Assembly: GCF_001748225.1 (NCBI RefSeq) | Contig: NZ_BDFE01000009.1 | Location: 62,001 to 126,000 of the forward strand | Direction of reading: 5' to 3' | Origin: Desulfoplanes formicivorans | Lineage (GTDB): Bacteria > Desulfobacterota > Desulfovibrionia > Desulfovibrionales > Desulfomicrobiaceae | Length of the DNA: 64,000 nucleotides | In this document: positions 17,245-26,786 of the stretch, in pieces | Layout: every line of letters begins with the position of its first letter | Numbering within the stretch: position 1 is the first letter of the stretch | Notes under the pieces: generated by a model | What the model saw: only the letters and a program-made list of their open reading frames with translations | Databases searched by the model: none | What the model was told of the DNA's origin: nothing | Program-made: the position numbers and the translations under genes

Positions 17245-17741
17245 TGCCTGGCGTCAGCATTGATGTGGATACGTCCCAGGTGCAGGCCATGCTCGGCGAG
17301 CTGCTTGCCAAGATGGGGGATCTTACCCCTGTCATGCGGGAGATCGGGGAGATCGTTGTCACCCAGTCCGCCGAAGCATTTGAGCAAGGCGGGCTTCCTG
17401 GTCACAAATGGCCGGAGTCGGCACGGGTCAAGGCGTCTGGCGGGCAGACACTGGTGGACACAGCCAGGCTCAGAAACTCCATTACGGCCAGGGCGTCGGG
17501 TAACAAGGTCGAGACGGGGACGAATGTTGTGTATGCGGCCATCCATCAGTTTGGTGGCAAAACAAAACCGAGGACAATCCGGCCCAGGACGAAGAAAGCC
17601 CTGGTCTGGCCCGGTGCGTCCCATCCGGTCACGTCTGTCCGGCATCCCGGGTCAAAGATCCCGGCAAGGCCATTTCTGCCGGACGAAGACTCACTGGATT
17701 GGAATGAAATCAGCAATGCGTTGACGAGGTATCTGGTATGA
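17244..17741 (+). CDS. Phage virion morphogenesis protein (Mu gpG-like)
   Basis: A 165-residue protein of the phage tail completion/virion morphogenesis family. Recognisable parts are EIVVTQSAEAFEQGG, WPESARVKASGG...LVDTARLRNSI and the YAAIHQFGG segment with a C-terminal PARPFL motif. The ATG at 17244 overlaps the previous stop. Likely a head-tail or neck factor. Confidence 0.9.
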   Translation: MPGVSIDVDTSQVQAMLGELLAKMGDLTPVMREIGEIVVTQSAEAFEQGGLPGHKWPESARVKASGGQTLVDTARLRNSITARASGNKVETGTNVVYAAIHQFGGKTKPRTIRPRTKKALVWPGASHPVTSVRHPGSKIPARPFLPDEDSLDWNEISNALTRYLV

Positions 17742-18166
17742 CAACCCGCTCGGCCACAGAAGACCAGATCATTGATCTGCTTAAATCGGCCCTCCCGGAG
17801 TCGGTCCGGATTGGCTCCCTGCCCTTGGGAATGGATGACCGCAAAGCCATGGACGTGCGCTCGGCAGCGTGCTGGGTGGTCTATGCGGGCGGTCCTGCCA
17901 AGCAAAACCAAGCAGCAGGCTCGCTGGTGCAGGCACAGACGTGGTCTTGGTCCGTGCTGATATTGGCCAAAAAATACAGGTCCAGTCACGCGGCAGCCAC
18001 AGCGGCTCTGGAGCTGTTGGACAAGGTTGAGGACGCCCTGGTCGGCCAAGAGATTGCTGCCGGGCAGATAGTCAAGACAAGAGACTCCATCCTGCGTGTA
18101 CCAGACGGGTCCGGTGTCATCGGATACGAAGCCGTATTCTCTATCCAAACGTATTTGAGAAAATAG
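17738..18166 (+). CDS. DUF1834 protein (gp37-like), tail terminator role
   Basis: A 142-residue DUF1834 protein coupled by ATGA to the gpG-like gene. Members sit directly before the tail tube (or sheath) gene in Mu-like phages and are probable tail-terminator proteins. The alternation of beta strands (SWSVLILAKKY) and helices fits. Confidence 0.85.
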   Translation: MTTRSATEDQIIDLLKSALPESVRIGSLPLGMDDRKAMDVRSAACWVVYAGGPAKQNQAAGSLVQAQTWSWSVLILAKKYRSSHAAATAALELLDKVEDALVGQEIAAGQIVKTRDSILRVPDGSGVIGYEAVFSIQTYLRK

Positions 18167-18175
18167 GAGTATATC

Positions 18176-19129
18176 ATGCCTAAATTAACCAGACGCCGGG
18201 TTGTCCTGGCAAAGACTGAAGCGACATACGGGGTCGATGCATCGCCTGATCCGGCAACAGATGCTTTTATTTGCAACGTCTCGTCAAACATCACGCCTTC
18301 TGGTGAAGAGGTTACCAGGGATTATGTACGTGACGTTTTGAGTCCGATCGGGTCTGTCGTGACGACAAAAACTGTTGCTCTAACGATACAAACTGAACTC
18401 AAGGGCGGCGGCATGGAGGATACGGACATACTGCCGCCTGAATATGAGCCGCTGCTTCTGGCATGTGGCATGAAAAAATCAGGCGACGCGGCAACAGGCT
18501 GGGTTTATCAGCCAGAGTCCGACCCTGCCAAACACGACAGCTGCACAATATACTACTATCAAGACGGCCTCCTTCACAAGGCTATTGGCTGTCGCGGGTC
18601 GTTTAAGATCGATGCTTCTGTCAGCGCTTTGGGAACAATCGAGTTTTCAATGACAGGTCTGTGGGTCGATCCTGTGGACGAGGCTATGCCATCACCGGTT
18701 ATTGCGGATATTGTACCCCCGATCGTTGCGGGCCTCGGGCTTACTGTTGGCGGGTACTCGCCTGTATGTAACGCCCTTTCGTTTGACCTTGGGGTATCAA
18801 CGAGCCAGCGCAAAGATATCAATTCTTCCACTGGAGTGACTGGTATCGAGATCCAGTCCAGGACGCCGACTGGATCAATTGACCCGGAGGCCGTTACCTT
18901 GGCCGAGTTCAACCCGTGGACCGCCTGGTCTGGATCGACCAAAGCAGCCATTTCTGCAACCGTAGGATCAGACATCGGCAACCGGATCAGCATATCAATC
19001 CCCAAGGCTCAGTACGGGGTCCCAGCTTACGGAGACCGGGATGGAATACTGACGTACTCACTCGCGTTCACCGCAACAATCGACGATGCCGGGACCGGGG
19101 ATGATGAAGTTGTGCTGACATACGCGTAA
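18176..19129 (+). CDS. Major tail tube protein (non-contractile tail)
   Basis: A 317-residue beta-rich protein directly before the tail chaperones and the tape measure. The N-terminus (RRRVVLAKTEATYGVDASPD) is typical of siphovirus-type tube proteins of Mu-like prophages. No sheath gene accompanies it. The C-terminus carries repeats of beta strands (YSLAFTATIDDAGTGDDEVV). It has its own ribosome site (AGGAGTATATC). Confidence 0.85.
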   Translation: MPKLTRRRVVLAKTEATYGVDASPDPATDAFICNVSSNITPSGEEVTRDYVRDVLSPIGSVVTTKTVALTIQTELKGGGMEDTDILPPEYEPLLLACGMKKSGDAATGWVYQPESDPAKHDSCTIYYYQDGLLHKAIGCRGSFKIDASVSALGTIEFSMTGLWVDPVDEAMPSPVIADIVPPIVAGLGLTVGGYSPVCNALSFDLGVSTSQRKDINSSTGVTGIEIQSRTPTGSIDPEAVTLAEFNPWTAWSGSTKAAISATVGSDIGNRISISIPKAQYGVPAYGDRDGILTYSLAFTATIDDAGTGDDEVVLTYA

Positions 19130-19170
19130 AACAAGGGCGGCGTGTGCCGCCATCAATCAAGGAGATACAC

Positions 19171-19575
19171 GTGGCAAGACGACTTGGAGGCAAGTGCAGC
19201 CTGAAGATTGAAGATAATATATCCGGTGACAGTGTAACCATGTACTACACGCTGCCAACGAATAAACAGCGGCTGGCGTATCAGAACGCATCTGTTGAGC
19301 GGAGTGGCGGGCGACTCATCAACCGGACAATCGAGGCGCGGCAGAAATACGGGCTGGAGATCTTGGTCGGCGTCAGGGCCGGAGACCTGGAAGTTGAGCA
19401 GGACGGGAAATGGGTTCCCCTGGTAACTGATCCAAACCAGCCTGGGTACCGCGAAGACTGGAAAGATATTGTGCTGGAGCAGGCGTCTGACCTGGTCGAG
19501 CTGCTTGCCGCCCAGGTGTTTGATGTGTCTGCCAGGGTTGCCCGCGACCAGGGCGAGGACGCAGAAAAAAACTGA
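19171..19575 (+). CDS. Tail assembly chaperone, short form (G)
   Basis: A 134-residue protein; GTG at 19171 chosen after AAGGAGATACAC, although the frame is open from 19144. In long-tailed phages this first chaperone binds the tape measure protein during tail assembly. It ends in GAA AAA AAC TGA, a canonical slippery site followed at once by the stop; a fraction of ribosomes should shift to -1 and make the extended GT form (to 19856). Confidence 0.85.
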   Translation: MARRLGGKCSLKIEDNISGDSVTMYYTLPTNKQRLAYQNASVERSGGRLINRTIEARQKYGLEILVGVRAGDLEVEQDGKWVPLVTDPNQPGYREDWKDIVLEQASDLVELLAAQVFDVSARVARDQGEDAEKN

Positions 19576-19622
19576 CGGAAGATCTGAAGGCTATTCGGGC
19601 CGGGCTCTGCACCCCGGCCCGA
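19566..19622 (+). promoter_or_regulatory. Programmed -1 ribosomal frameshift site
   Basis: The heptamer A AAA AAC (19566-19572) is in the correct phase for tandem -1 slippage, and the zero-frame stop TGA is the next codon (19573-19575). A perfect 10-bp GC-rich stem, TCGGGCCGGG (19595-19604) with its complement (19613-19622), lies 22 nt downstream. The -1 frame then stays open for 94 codons without any Met codon. Confidence 0.9.
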
Positions 19623-19856
19623 CAGGAGCAGTGCCGGAAAGACAATGGCGGATGGCTTGCTGCCATCTGTAAGGGCTGCAAGTCAAAGAGGCCTGAAGAT
19701 CTTCATCCATACACGCACAAGTTGTTACGTATAAAGGCCTTGCAAGACGGCGGGTATCCGCTGGAGCGCGATGATTTAACACTGGAAGAATGGCAGGATC
19801 TGGGACGGATCAGATATGAACTCGAACACCGTAAAGATCACCCTGCAGGTCGATGA
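19572..19856 (+). CDS. Tail assembly chaperone extension (T part of GT fusion)
   Basis: A 94-codon open frame in the -1 phase, entered at CTG 19572 through the slippery heptamer; the full GT fusion from 19171 would be 228 residues. The frame has no ATG codon and no ribosome site, so translation by frameshift is the simplest reading. The T part contains two Cys pairs (GLCTP...QCRKDN, ICKGCKS) and a charged C-terminus, LTLEEWQDLGRIRYELEHRK. It overlaps the tape measure start by 41 nt. The layout G, GT, tape measure matches lambda-type tails. Confidence 0.85.
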   Translation: MTEDLKAIRAGLCTPARQEQCRKDNGGWLAAICKGCKSKRPEDLHPYTHKLLRIKALQDGGYPLERDDLTLEEWQDLGRIRYELEHRKDHPAGR

Positions 19857-22800
19857 CAAAGGGTCTGTCAAGGTCAAGTCCATGGGTAAGGCCCTGGACT
19901 CAATGGGCCAGGACGCGACCAGGGCGGGGTCATCTGCCAGCAAGTCCATGGCTAGCCTGAATAGCCAAATCGGCAGGACGACCAAAGGCGCCGAGCTGAT
20001 GGCCAAGGCCATGAAAGGGGCAATGGCCTATTTTTCGGTCAGGGCGCTGGCTGCGTTTGAAACATCCATTGCCAGCGTGGGCATGAGCTTTGAGCACACC
20101 ATGAAGACCGTGCAGGGTGTGAGCCGGGCTACAGATGAGCAGTACAAAGCACTGACTGCTGCGGCCCGAGAAATGGGCGAAACAACGGAGTGGTCTGCCA
20201 CACAGGCAGCCGAGGCGTTGAAGTACATGTCCATGGCCGGGTTCACCGTTGAACAGTCCATCGCTGCCCTGCCCGGCGTGTTGGACCTGGCTACAGCCGG
20301 GAACCTTGACCTGGGCCGTGCATCGGACATCGTGACCGACAGCCTTACAGCCATGGGCCTTGGGGTTGAGGATCTCGCGCACTTCAGCGACGTGCTTATT
20401 GCGACAACGACCAGGTCAAATACGAACATCGAGATGATGGGGGAATCGCTTAAGTACGCTGCCCCTATTGCTCATAGCATGGGCTATGAGATTGAGCAGG
20501 TATCTGCCCTGCTTGGCACGCTGGCAAACGCGGGTATTAAAGCGTCGGACGCCGGTACGGATCTGCGGCAGGCCATGCTGCGCAACAGCAAGGCTGCTGC
20601 AGAGCTCGGAACAAGAAGCGACGATCTGATCGGCACAATCAAGGCCGCAAGAGATGCAAACTGGGATGCCACCAAGGTTCAGGAAGAGTGGGGTATTATC
20701 GCATCAAAATCTGTCCTGGTTTTGATGGAGCAGATTGATCAGTACGAAAAACTGTACGGACAGCTGCAAAATGTAGATGGAGCAACATCTGCTCTTGCCG
20801 GGTCCATGCGTGACGACACGCTCGGCGCGTGGAAGGAATTCAAGTCTGTTGTTGAGTCCGTAAGGTTGGACATTTTTGAGAGACAGTCGAACGGAGTAAA
20901 GACAGCACTTAGGTTTTTATCTGGAGAGATCAGGGAGAATAAAGATTCTATTGTGTCATTTGGTGAAGCCATTGTTGACACCATGGAAGCATCCACATGG
21001 GCTGTGGAGACACTGGCGCTTTCAGTTAATGGACTTGGAGGAGCGTTTGACGCATTTAAGCTCGGTATTGCAGAGGCAGAAGAATTCTTGCTCGATCTAT
21101 ACACATCTATACCAACATGGATGCTGCCGGAAAGCATGGAGCTCTCTGCGGTAACAATTGACGCGCTGCGCGAAACCATCAGGCAGACAAAAGAAGAAGC
21201 AACAAAGGACATAATCGACACAAGCACTACAATTGAAGGCCTCCACGGAAAGTTCGAGAGCCTGAGGGACGCCCTGCGCGATACAGGAGACACAGGCAAG
21301 CAAAGCATGGCCAACATAGAAAAGGCCGCCAAGTCAACCGCAAAGAGTGTAGATTCAGCAATAAAGAGTGTCGCCAAGGCGGATAGCTCGTACATAAAAA
21401 GCTCTAACGATATATACAAAAAAGGCCTCCAGCGCCGTGGAGATCTGTTGACAAAATGGGAGAAGTCCCAGCTCGATTCCCAGGAGGACCTGGTCAAAGA
21501 ATTTGAGGAGCTCACCGGCGACCAGTACGAATTCGAGAGGCAGGCTATCCGCGAAAAAGCCAGGCTCTACGATGATGCCGGGGCGGACAAGGTTAAGGTC
21601 GCGGAGTGGGCCAGAAAGGAAATCGAAAAAGTAAACAAGCGGGAGGTTGATGACGCTGAGGATGCGTTCCGGCTCAAAGCGTTGGCTGGAGACGATTTTT
21701 TTGATGGTCTGAAGGCTGGATATGACGACAACCTCGGGTACGCAAGGACATGGGGAGAAACAGGGTACGACATTGTCAGCGATTTTTTCCGATCGTCCCG
21801 TGGCGCCGCGTCTGATCTTCTGTTTGACGCGATCAAGGGAGACATGGATTCACTCGGTAGCTACTGGGAGTCTTTCTGGGACTCCATGCTGAGAAGCATG
21901 ACTGACTATGTAACCCAGATGGCAACAGAGTGGGCAACATCGAATCTCATCTCCTGGGGTGCATCATTTGCCGATTCTCTTCTGACATTCCATACCGGGA
22001 CTACAGGCATCAAGCAGGATGAATTGCTGGCCATCCTACAGCAGGGGGAAATGGTCATCCCGGCAAAACAGGCTGAAACGATAAGGCAGGCGATTGATAA
22101 CGGCGGCATGTCTGCGGATGGATATTTTGATGCGGTGTCAAATGCCGTCAGCATCGGAACCAGGGCGTCTGGCTATGTTGCGGGGTCGTGGGACAGTCCG
22201 GATATTGCCGGCCATGCCATTGGGGCCCTGCAATCGTCTGTTCTGGGTGGTGTCGCAGCAGGCATCAATAATTTCTCCGCAGTATCTAACATGGGCAAGG
22301 CATTGCAAAATGCCGGATATGACATTTCTTCCTCAGCGATCAAGGATGCGGCGTTTGATCAGGCGGTGTCGGGATTCGTCTCGGCTGCAATTCCTGGGTT
22401 TGCTGGAACGTTTATGGGTAATCTAACATCTGATGTTCTAGGCGTATCCGATTATGCAACCGCCGGAAAGATCGTTGGATACGGTTTGTCTGTTCTGTCT
22501 GGTGTTAACATCCCTGGAGCAATGATTGCCGCGTTGTCACCTGTAACCGCGCTGGCCATATCGAGCATTGCTGATGCCATGGACCTGCGATCAGACGAAA
22601 CGCTCAAGGATGCGCTTGAGGATAAATATGGCCATATTACAGGGCGCAGGGCGTATGCTGCTGCACAGGACAAACTCTCCGAGATAGGAGCAAAGATATC
22701 CGAATACGGATCTCTAGCTGCGTACGGGTTTGACCCAGAGAATGCGACCTCCATTGTCGGATACCAGCCGTTCGGTGTCGGCGAAGTGTCGCTCAACTTG

Positions 22801-23436
22801 GAAACAGGACGGATATCAGACTCTCTCGGACGCGTTGCTGTTGGGCCGTACGGTTCTTTTGTTGATGTCGGATCTCTCGCCGAAGCTGCAGGGCTTGTCG
22901 GCGGAGGCCTTGGAGATGCACTTGGGGATATCTCAGGGTCTCTTGATTCTCTTGGAAGTCTTGGAATTGACACGGATTCGCTGTCAAAAGCGTGGGCAGA
23001 TGCAGCCCTTGAAGCCGCAAAGGAGGCTGGATGGGGGAGCGGGTCTGGTAGCGGAGGGTACGGACCGTCAGGAGGCCTTGGAAGCTCTGGCGGCTTTGGC
23101 CCGTCAGACGCTGCCGGTGGCGGCCCGTCGAGCGGTGGCAGCACGTCGAGCACAGGCGGAAACTCAGGATATGGCCGGTACGCTGGTGGCCCAGTCTCCC
23201 CGGGATATATGTACGAGATCAACGAGCGCGGCCAGGAATTGTTCATGCCCGGGGTTGATGGCCGGATCATGACTGCCGACGAGACCAAGGCCATGCTGAC
23301 CACGCTGAAGCAGATAGCGGCTGGCGGTGGATCAGATATGGCGGCAGCTCTGTATGCCATTGCAAAGTATTGCCAAAAATCAATGAAGATCCTTGATAGG
23401 TGGGATCACATCGGGATGCCGGAGGTGCGTGCATGA
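19816..23436 (+). CDS. Tail tape measure protein
   Basis: Determines tail length and helps DNA entry. 1206 residues. The TP901-type core is clear at residues 95-260 (EMGETTEWSATQAAEALKYM, LDLATAGNLDLGRASDIVTD, LLGTLANAGIKASDAGTDLR). Long helical regions (490-620) follow, then a C-terminal half rich in Gly/Ser, with a low-complexity stretch at about 1075-1130 and a terminal GGPVSPGYMYEINERGQELF motif common at ends of tape measures. Its stop overlaps the next start by ATGA. Confidence 0.95.
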   Translation: MNSNTVKITLQVDDKGSVKVKSMGKALDSMGQDATRAGSSASKSMASLNSQIGRTTKGAELMAKAMKGAMAYFSVRALAAFETSIASVGMSFEHTMKTVQGVSRATDEQYKALTAAAREMGETTEWSATQAAEALKYMSMAGFTVEQSIAALPGVLDLATAGNLDLGRASDIVTDSLTAMGLGVEDLAHFSDVLIATTTRSNTNIEMMGESLKYAAPIAHSMGYEIEQVSALLGTLANAGIKASDAGTDLRQAMLRNSKAAAELGTRSDDLIGTIKAARDANWDATKVQEEWGIIASKSVLVLMEQIDQYEKLYGQLQNVDGATSALAGSMRDDTLGAWKEFKSVVESVRLDIFERQSNGVKTALRFLSGEIRENKDSIVSFGEAIVDTMEASTWAVETLALSVNGLGGAFDAFKLGIAEAEEFLLDLYTSIPTWMLPESMELSAVTIDALRETIRQTKEEATKDIIDTSTTIEGLHGKFESLRDALRDTGDTGKQSMANIEKAAKSTAKSVDSAIKSVAKADSSYIKSSNDIYKKGLQRRGDLLTKWEKSQLDSQEDLVKEFEELTGDQYEFERQAIREKARLYDDAGADKVKVAEWARKEIEKVNKREVDDAEDAFRLKALAGDDFFDGLKAGYDDNLGYARTWGETGYDIVSDFFRSSRGAASDLLFDAIKGDMDSLGSYWESFWDSMLRSMTDYVTQMATEWATSNLISWGASFADSLLTFHTGTTGIKQDELLAILQQGEMVIPAKQAETIRQAIDNGGMSADGYFDAVSNAVSIGTRASGYVAGSWDSPDIAGHAIGALQSSVLGGVAAGINNFSAVSNMGKALQNAGYDISSSAIKDAAFDQAVSGFVSAAIPGFAGTFMGNLTSDVLGVSDYATAGKIVGYGLSVLSGVNIPGAMIAALSPVTALAISSIADAMDLRSDETLKDALEDKYGHITGRRAYAAAQDKLSEIGAKISEYGSLAAYGFDPENATSIVGYQPFGVGEVSLNLETGRISDSLGRVAVGPYGSFVDVGSLAEAAGLVGGGLGDALGDISGSLDSLGSLGIDTDSLSKAWADAALEAAKEAGWGSGSGSGGYGPSGGLGSSGGFGPSDAAGGGPSSGGSTSSTGGNSGYGRYAGGPVSPGYMYEINERGQELFMPGVDGRIMTADETKAMLTTLKQIAAGGGSDMAAALYAIAKYCQKSMKILDRWDHIGMPEVRA

Positions 23437-24584
23437 GGGTCATCGAGCCGATAGATATCGAATTGATAGACAGCAATGTCACGCAGTCAGGGCTTTCTGA
23501 ATGGGATGCCGAAACAATATATGCAGCCGGGCAGCGCGTTGTTGTATCCTACGAAGAGGACGGAGAGACGCCGAGGGTGGCTGAAGAATACACATCACTA
23601 AGGTCTGACAATGTCGGATTTTATCCTCCGGACAGCAGCGGTGACGGCCAGGACGGGGTCAAGATATCTGTCGGCGACTCTGAAGATGTGTCATCCTTTA
23701 CCATCGGCGAGACGGTCGGGACATCCCTGGCATCTGGTACATGCTCGTTCATCGACGGGACAACAGGCGGGTATATGATTTTGTCAGGCGTGTCCGGAGA
23801 TTTCGATTCAGGGGACACGATCTCCGGGAATGACTCCGGGGCGTCGGCAACCATATCAAGCGTATCGTCTACGACCATTGCCGCAGCATGGGAGCGTGTG
23901 GGCGCAACGAATCGCTGGAAGATGTTTGACGCCTATGTCAATTCGCAGACCGTGGCGGACGACATAGACGTGACCATAGGGTTTGGTAGGTGCGACACGC
24001 TTGTCTTGCTTGATGTCCAGGCAACTGACGTGGAGATTGAGGTTGTCAACGACTCGACCGGAGAGGTTGTGTTTTCCGAGGCGTTCGACATGCGTCTGGA
24101 TCAATCCGCATCATGGGCAGATTATTTCTTTGCCCCGGCAGAGTATAAGACGTCGCTTATCGTATCGACACCGCTCTACTACAACGCTTCCGCCCGTATC
24201 CGGATAACCAACGGAGATGACGAGGCAATGTGCGGCCATGTTGTTGCCGGCCGCGCTCAATACATTGCCGCATCGCAATGGTCGCCGACTGCGGGCATCA
24301 CCGATTACTCGTCAGCCGAGACGGACACCGACGGCGTGACATCGCTTGAGCAAGGGCCCTGGTCAAAAGAACTGTCAGTTGACCTGCTCGTGCCAACAGC
24401 ATCTGTAAGCAATCTGCAGCGGAGGCTTGCGTCGTATCGCGGCAAGCCGTGCGTGTGGGATTGCAACAACGACTCCACGGACCATGATGCCCTGATTGTG
24501 TACGGCTATTTTTCGGACTTTTCCATTGTTATTGCCGGGCCAACGACATCCAGCTGCTCGCTGACAATACAGGGCCTAATATAA
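23433..24584 (+). CDS. Distal tail protein
   Basis: A 383-residue beta-rich protein directly after the tape measure (ATGA). An N-terminal part (residues 1-150) contains tandem beta segments rich in Gly, Ser, Asp; the C-terminal part (about 160-383) has WKMFDAYVNSQTVADDIDV and LVLLDVQATDVEIEV, like distal/tip proteins of Mu-like siphoviruses. The precise role (tail tip or hub) is inferred from order. Confidence 0.7.
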   Translation: MRVIEPIDIELIDSNVTQSGLSEWDAETIYAAGQRVVVSYEEDGETPRVAEEYTSLRSDNVGFYPPDSSGDGQDGVKISVGDSEDVSSFTIGETVGTSLASGTCSFIDGTTGGYMILSGVSGDFDSGDTISGNDSGASATISSVSSTTIAAAWERVGATNRWKMFDAYVNSQTVADDIDVTIGFGRCDTLVLLDVQATDVEIEVVNDSTGEVVFSEAFDMRLDQSASWADYFFAPAEYKTSLIVSTPLYYNASARIRITNGDDEAMCGHVVAGRAQYIAASQWSPTAGITDYSSAETDTDGVTSLEQGPWSKELSVDLLVPTASVSNLQRRLASYRGKPCVWDCNNDSTDHDALIVYGYFSDFSIVIAGPTTSSCSLTIQGLI

Positions 24585-24593
24585 GGAGGACCC

Positions 24594-25418
24594 ATGACTC
24601 TATCAAAAATATCCAGCTTGCCGGTAGCGCCTACGCGGCAGGACATGGACAGTTTTGACCAGCGCGCCGACGCTTTTTTGACCGCACTGGTCACCATGCA
24701 GGAAGAGCTTGACGCGTGGGTGGACGAGTTCAATGCCGAGGGGTCAACCTACAACGACAAGTTCACAAACCGCGATTCGCGCCTGGGATCTCTCGAAGAA
24801 GAGATTTCTACTGCCAGGGGCGGGTCAGACGATCTCGCGGACAGACTCGATGCAATGTCCGATCGCATATCCAATCTTATCGTCATGCAGCAGGAGATCT
24901 CGCTTGGCAATATACGTGTCAGCCGTTCAAGACGTCCTACACCGGATGATGATGGATACCTTGTTGGGACGTATTGGGTCTATCCAGGTGAAGACGATTT
25001 CTGGATGTGCGTTAGAGCCGAGGTGTCACAGTACGCCAGGTGGCGGAGATCCAATGGCGATCTTGTGCGCAGGCTCGATGCACCGAGCGTGTCCGGGGAT
25101 GCGTCCATTGATACGTTTGGCGAGCTGACGCTGTCGCTCAACGGGATAGATGGCGAGGCGACAGAGATCCGGTGGTACGCGACCGGAAGCCCGACCGTGG
25201 TGTCCGGCGCGATGGCCGGAACGCTGAACAACACAATCACGCTGTCGTGGGATACTGCCGGGGCCTACGAGGTGCGGGCAAAGGTTATTGGTGACGGTGA
25301 TCTGCTGTATGACAGCCTGTACAGCGATGCGCTTCATGTTGTGTGTGGGCCGTCGATTTACTGCGGATGTGGAATCTATTGCGGAGACGGAAGCTATCCA
25401 GGAATGATGCTTGAATAA
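24594..25418 (+). CDS. Tail tip/fibre-associated protein
   Basis: A 274-residue protein, strong ribosome site AAGGAGGACCC. A helical N-terminal half (residues 15-110, coiled coil) is followed by a DDDGYLVGTYWVYPGEDDFW segment, then an Ig-like beta domain (about 150-250), and a Cys-rich end (CGPSIYCGCGIYCGDGS). It probably takes part in the tail tip or fibre attachment. Confidence 0.6.
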   Translation: MTLSKISSLPVAPTRQDMDSFDQRADAFLTALVTMQEELDAWVDEFNAEGSTYNDKFTNRDSRLGSLEEEISTARGGSDDLADRLDAMSDRISNLIVMQQEISLGNIRVSRSRRPTPDDDGYLVGTYWVYPGEDDFWMCVRAEVSQYARWRRSNGDLVRRLDAPSVSGDASIDTFGELTLSLNGIDGEATEIRWYATGSPTVVSGAMAGTLNNTITLSWDTAGAYEVRAKVIGDGDLLYDSLYSDALHVVCGPSIYCGCGIYCGDGSYPGMMLE

Positions 25419-25428
25419 CGGAGGTAGT

Positions 25429-25764
25429 ATGAGAGGCATACCGAAACGATTTGGGACTGCTCGTGATGTGGAAATATGCGTATCCATGGCAGAGGAAGGA
25501 GATCTGCCCAAAAACGGCGTGATCAAAAAATTGCAGGCAATGTTGGCCACCGGCAAGGTGTACCAGAGGGACAAGGTTTTAGAGTCGATCGATGATGCAG
25601 ATGGCCCCGAGCCTGAATACAGGGTCATGGAAACAGAAGGACAGGACGGCAATACAGAGATCGTGCAATACAGGCTCGAAGACAACCCTGCATCTGCGTA
25701 CGCCAGAATCGGTTTGGACGCAGAAACGATCAGGCAATACATTGACCGACTGGGAGGAGAATAA
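25429..25764 (+). CDS. Small protein before the variable tail protein
   Basis: A 111-residue protein; ATG 25429 follows CGGAGGTAGT. It overlaps the variable-protein start by 1 nt (TAATG). It is acidic and helical with no membrane segment; it does not have the four-helix, basic character of the DGR accessory protein Avd and lies upstream, not downstream, of the variable gene. It may be a tail fibre assembly factor; function unknown. Confidence 0.6.
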   Translation: MRGIPKRFGTARDVEICVSMAEEGDLPKNGVIKKLQAMLATGKVYQRDKVLESIDDADGPEPEYRVMETEGQDGNTEIVQYRLEDNPASAYARIGLDAETIRQYIDRLGGE

Positions 25765-26786
25765 TGAGAAGACAATGGCGAAACGAGGATAGCGCCGAGA
25801 CGAAAATTCTGGCGGAGACCCTTTCCCTGGCCCAGACCCTGCGAGGCATGCAGGGCGTGCCCATTCTCACGGTAAACGATGACGGGGACGGTGTTGTCAT
25901 CAACGCCGAAACCGTGGTCCCCATGATATCTGGCGACGCCCATACCAGCTTTGTGCTGGAAGAAGGCCTTGAGATTAAAGATCTTGACATCGGATCGCTG
26001 ACTCTCGGACAGAACTATGGCGTGTATGTGTGCGACGACGGATCAAAATACGGCGAGGCCGTCATATCTGCAAACACAACAGCCCCGGACGGGTATACGG
26101 CGACAAATTCAATCAAGATCGGAGGGTTCCACTACGGTCGTGTCAGGACGTATGACCAGAGGTTCGACAAAACAGCTACGCTGGACGTACAGGTTGTCCC
26201 AAACTCTGTATGGGATCTGATATGTCGCCCGGCATGCCTTGACCCGGCAGGAATGGCCAAGGTCGGCGGCGTTTGGGTCGATATCTATCTCAATTCTGAA
26301 GACGGGACTCAGTGGCCGGAAACCATCCCGCAGTCTGTGTATGGAGCCGTTCCGCTCACAGGGACAGAAGGATATTCCTATTTTGACTATGCCCAACTTG
26401 CTGCAAATGCCGGCAAGCGTCTTCCGACATACCAGGAGTTCCTTGCGTACGCATACGGGGTGCCAGCAGGAAACACCGGGGCGTCAGGCCGGGTGAACAC
26501 GGGCAGTCAGGACTGGATGGTCAGCTGCGCGAACATCGACCAGCCGAGCGGGAATGTATACCAGTTGACCGGGAATCTTGGTTTCGGCGGAGGATCATCG
26601 TGGGCGTCACACGACGAGGGAGTTGACAGCGCATACGACCATGGCGATTTATACGGAAGTGTGTACCAGCTCAGAGTCGGCGGCGACTGGGGCGACCCTG
26701 CCGGGGCCCGCTGCGCGCTCGCGTACAGCACGGTGTGGAACGTGGACGGGAACGTGGGCCTGCGCTGCGTCAGCGATCCACTGTAA
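25764..26786 (+). CDS. Diversity-generating retroelement variable protein (C-type lectin fold tail protein)
   Basis: A 340-residue tail protein, probably the receptor-binding tip. The N-terminal 150 residues are a fibre/attachment domain; residues about 155-340 are an FGE-sulfatase/C-type-lectin domain (GKRLPTYQEFLAYAYGVPAG, NVYQLTGNLGFGGGSSWASH). The end is the classic variable-region frame of DGR targets: YQLRVGGDWGDPAGARCALAY ... NVDGNVGLRCVS, where the family has GG.W..GARC...Y....N....GFR. The codons of the last 40 residues are unusually GC-rich with few A, as expected if adenine positions have been mutagenised. A truncated DGR reverse transcriptase follows at once. Confidence 0.88.
   Translation: MRRQWRNEDSAETKILAETLSLAQTLRGMQGVPILTVNDDGDGVVINAETVVPMISGDAHTSFVLEEGLEIKDLDIGSLTLGQNYGVYVCDDGSKYGEAVISANTTAPDGYTATNSIKIGGFHYGRVRTYDQRFDKTATLDVQVVPNSVWDLICRPACLDPAGMAKVGGVWVDIYLNSEDGTQWPETIPQSVYGAVPLTGTEGYSYFDYAQLAANAGKRLPTYQEFLAYAYGVPAGNTGASGRVNTGSQDWMVSCANIDQPSGNVYQLTGNLGFGGGSSWASHDEGVDSAYDHGDLYGSVYQLRVGGDWGDPAGARCALAYSTVWNVDGNVGLRCVSDPL

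Noticed and set aside
25429-25764. Candidate Avd accessory protein of the DGR
   Set aside because: Acidic, wrong side of the variable gene and no Avd-like four-helix basic pattern; more likely a tail protein.
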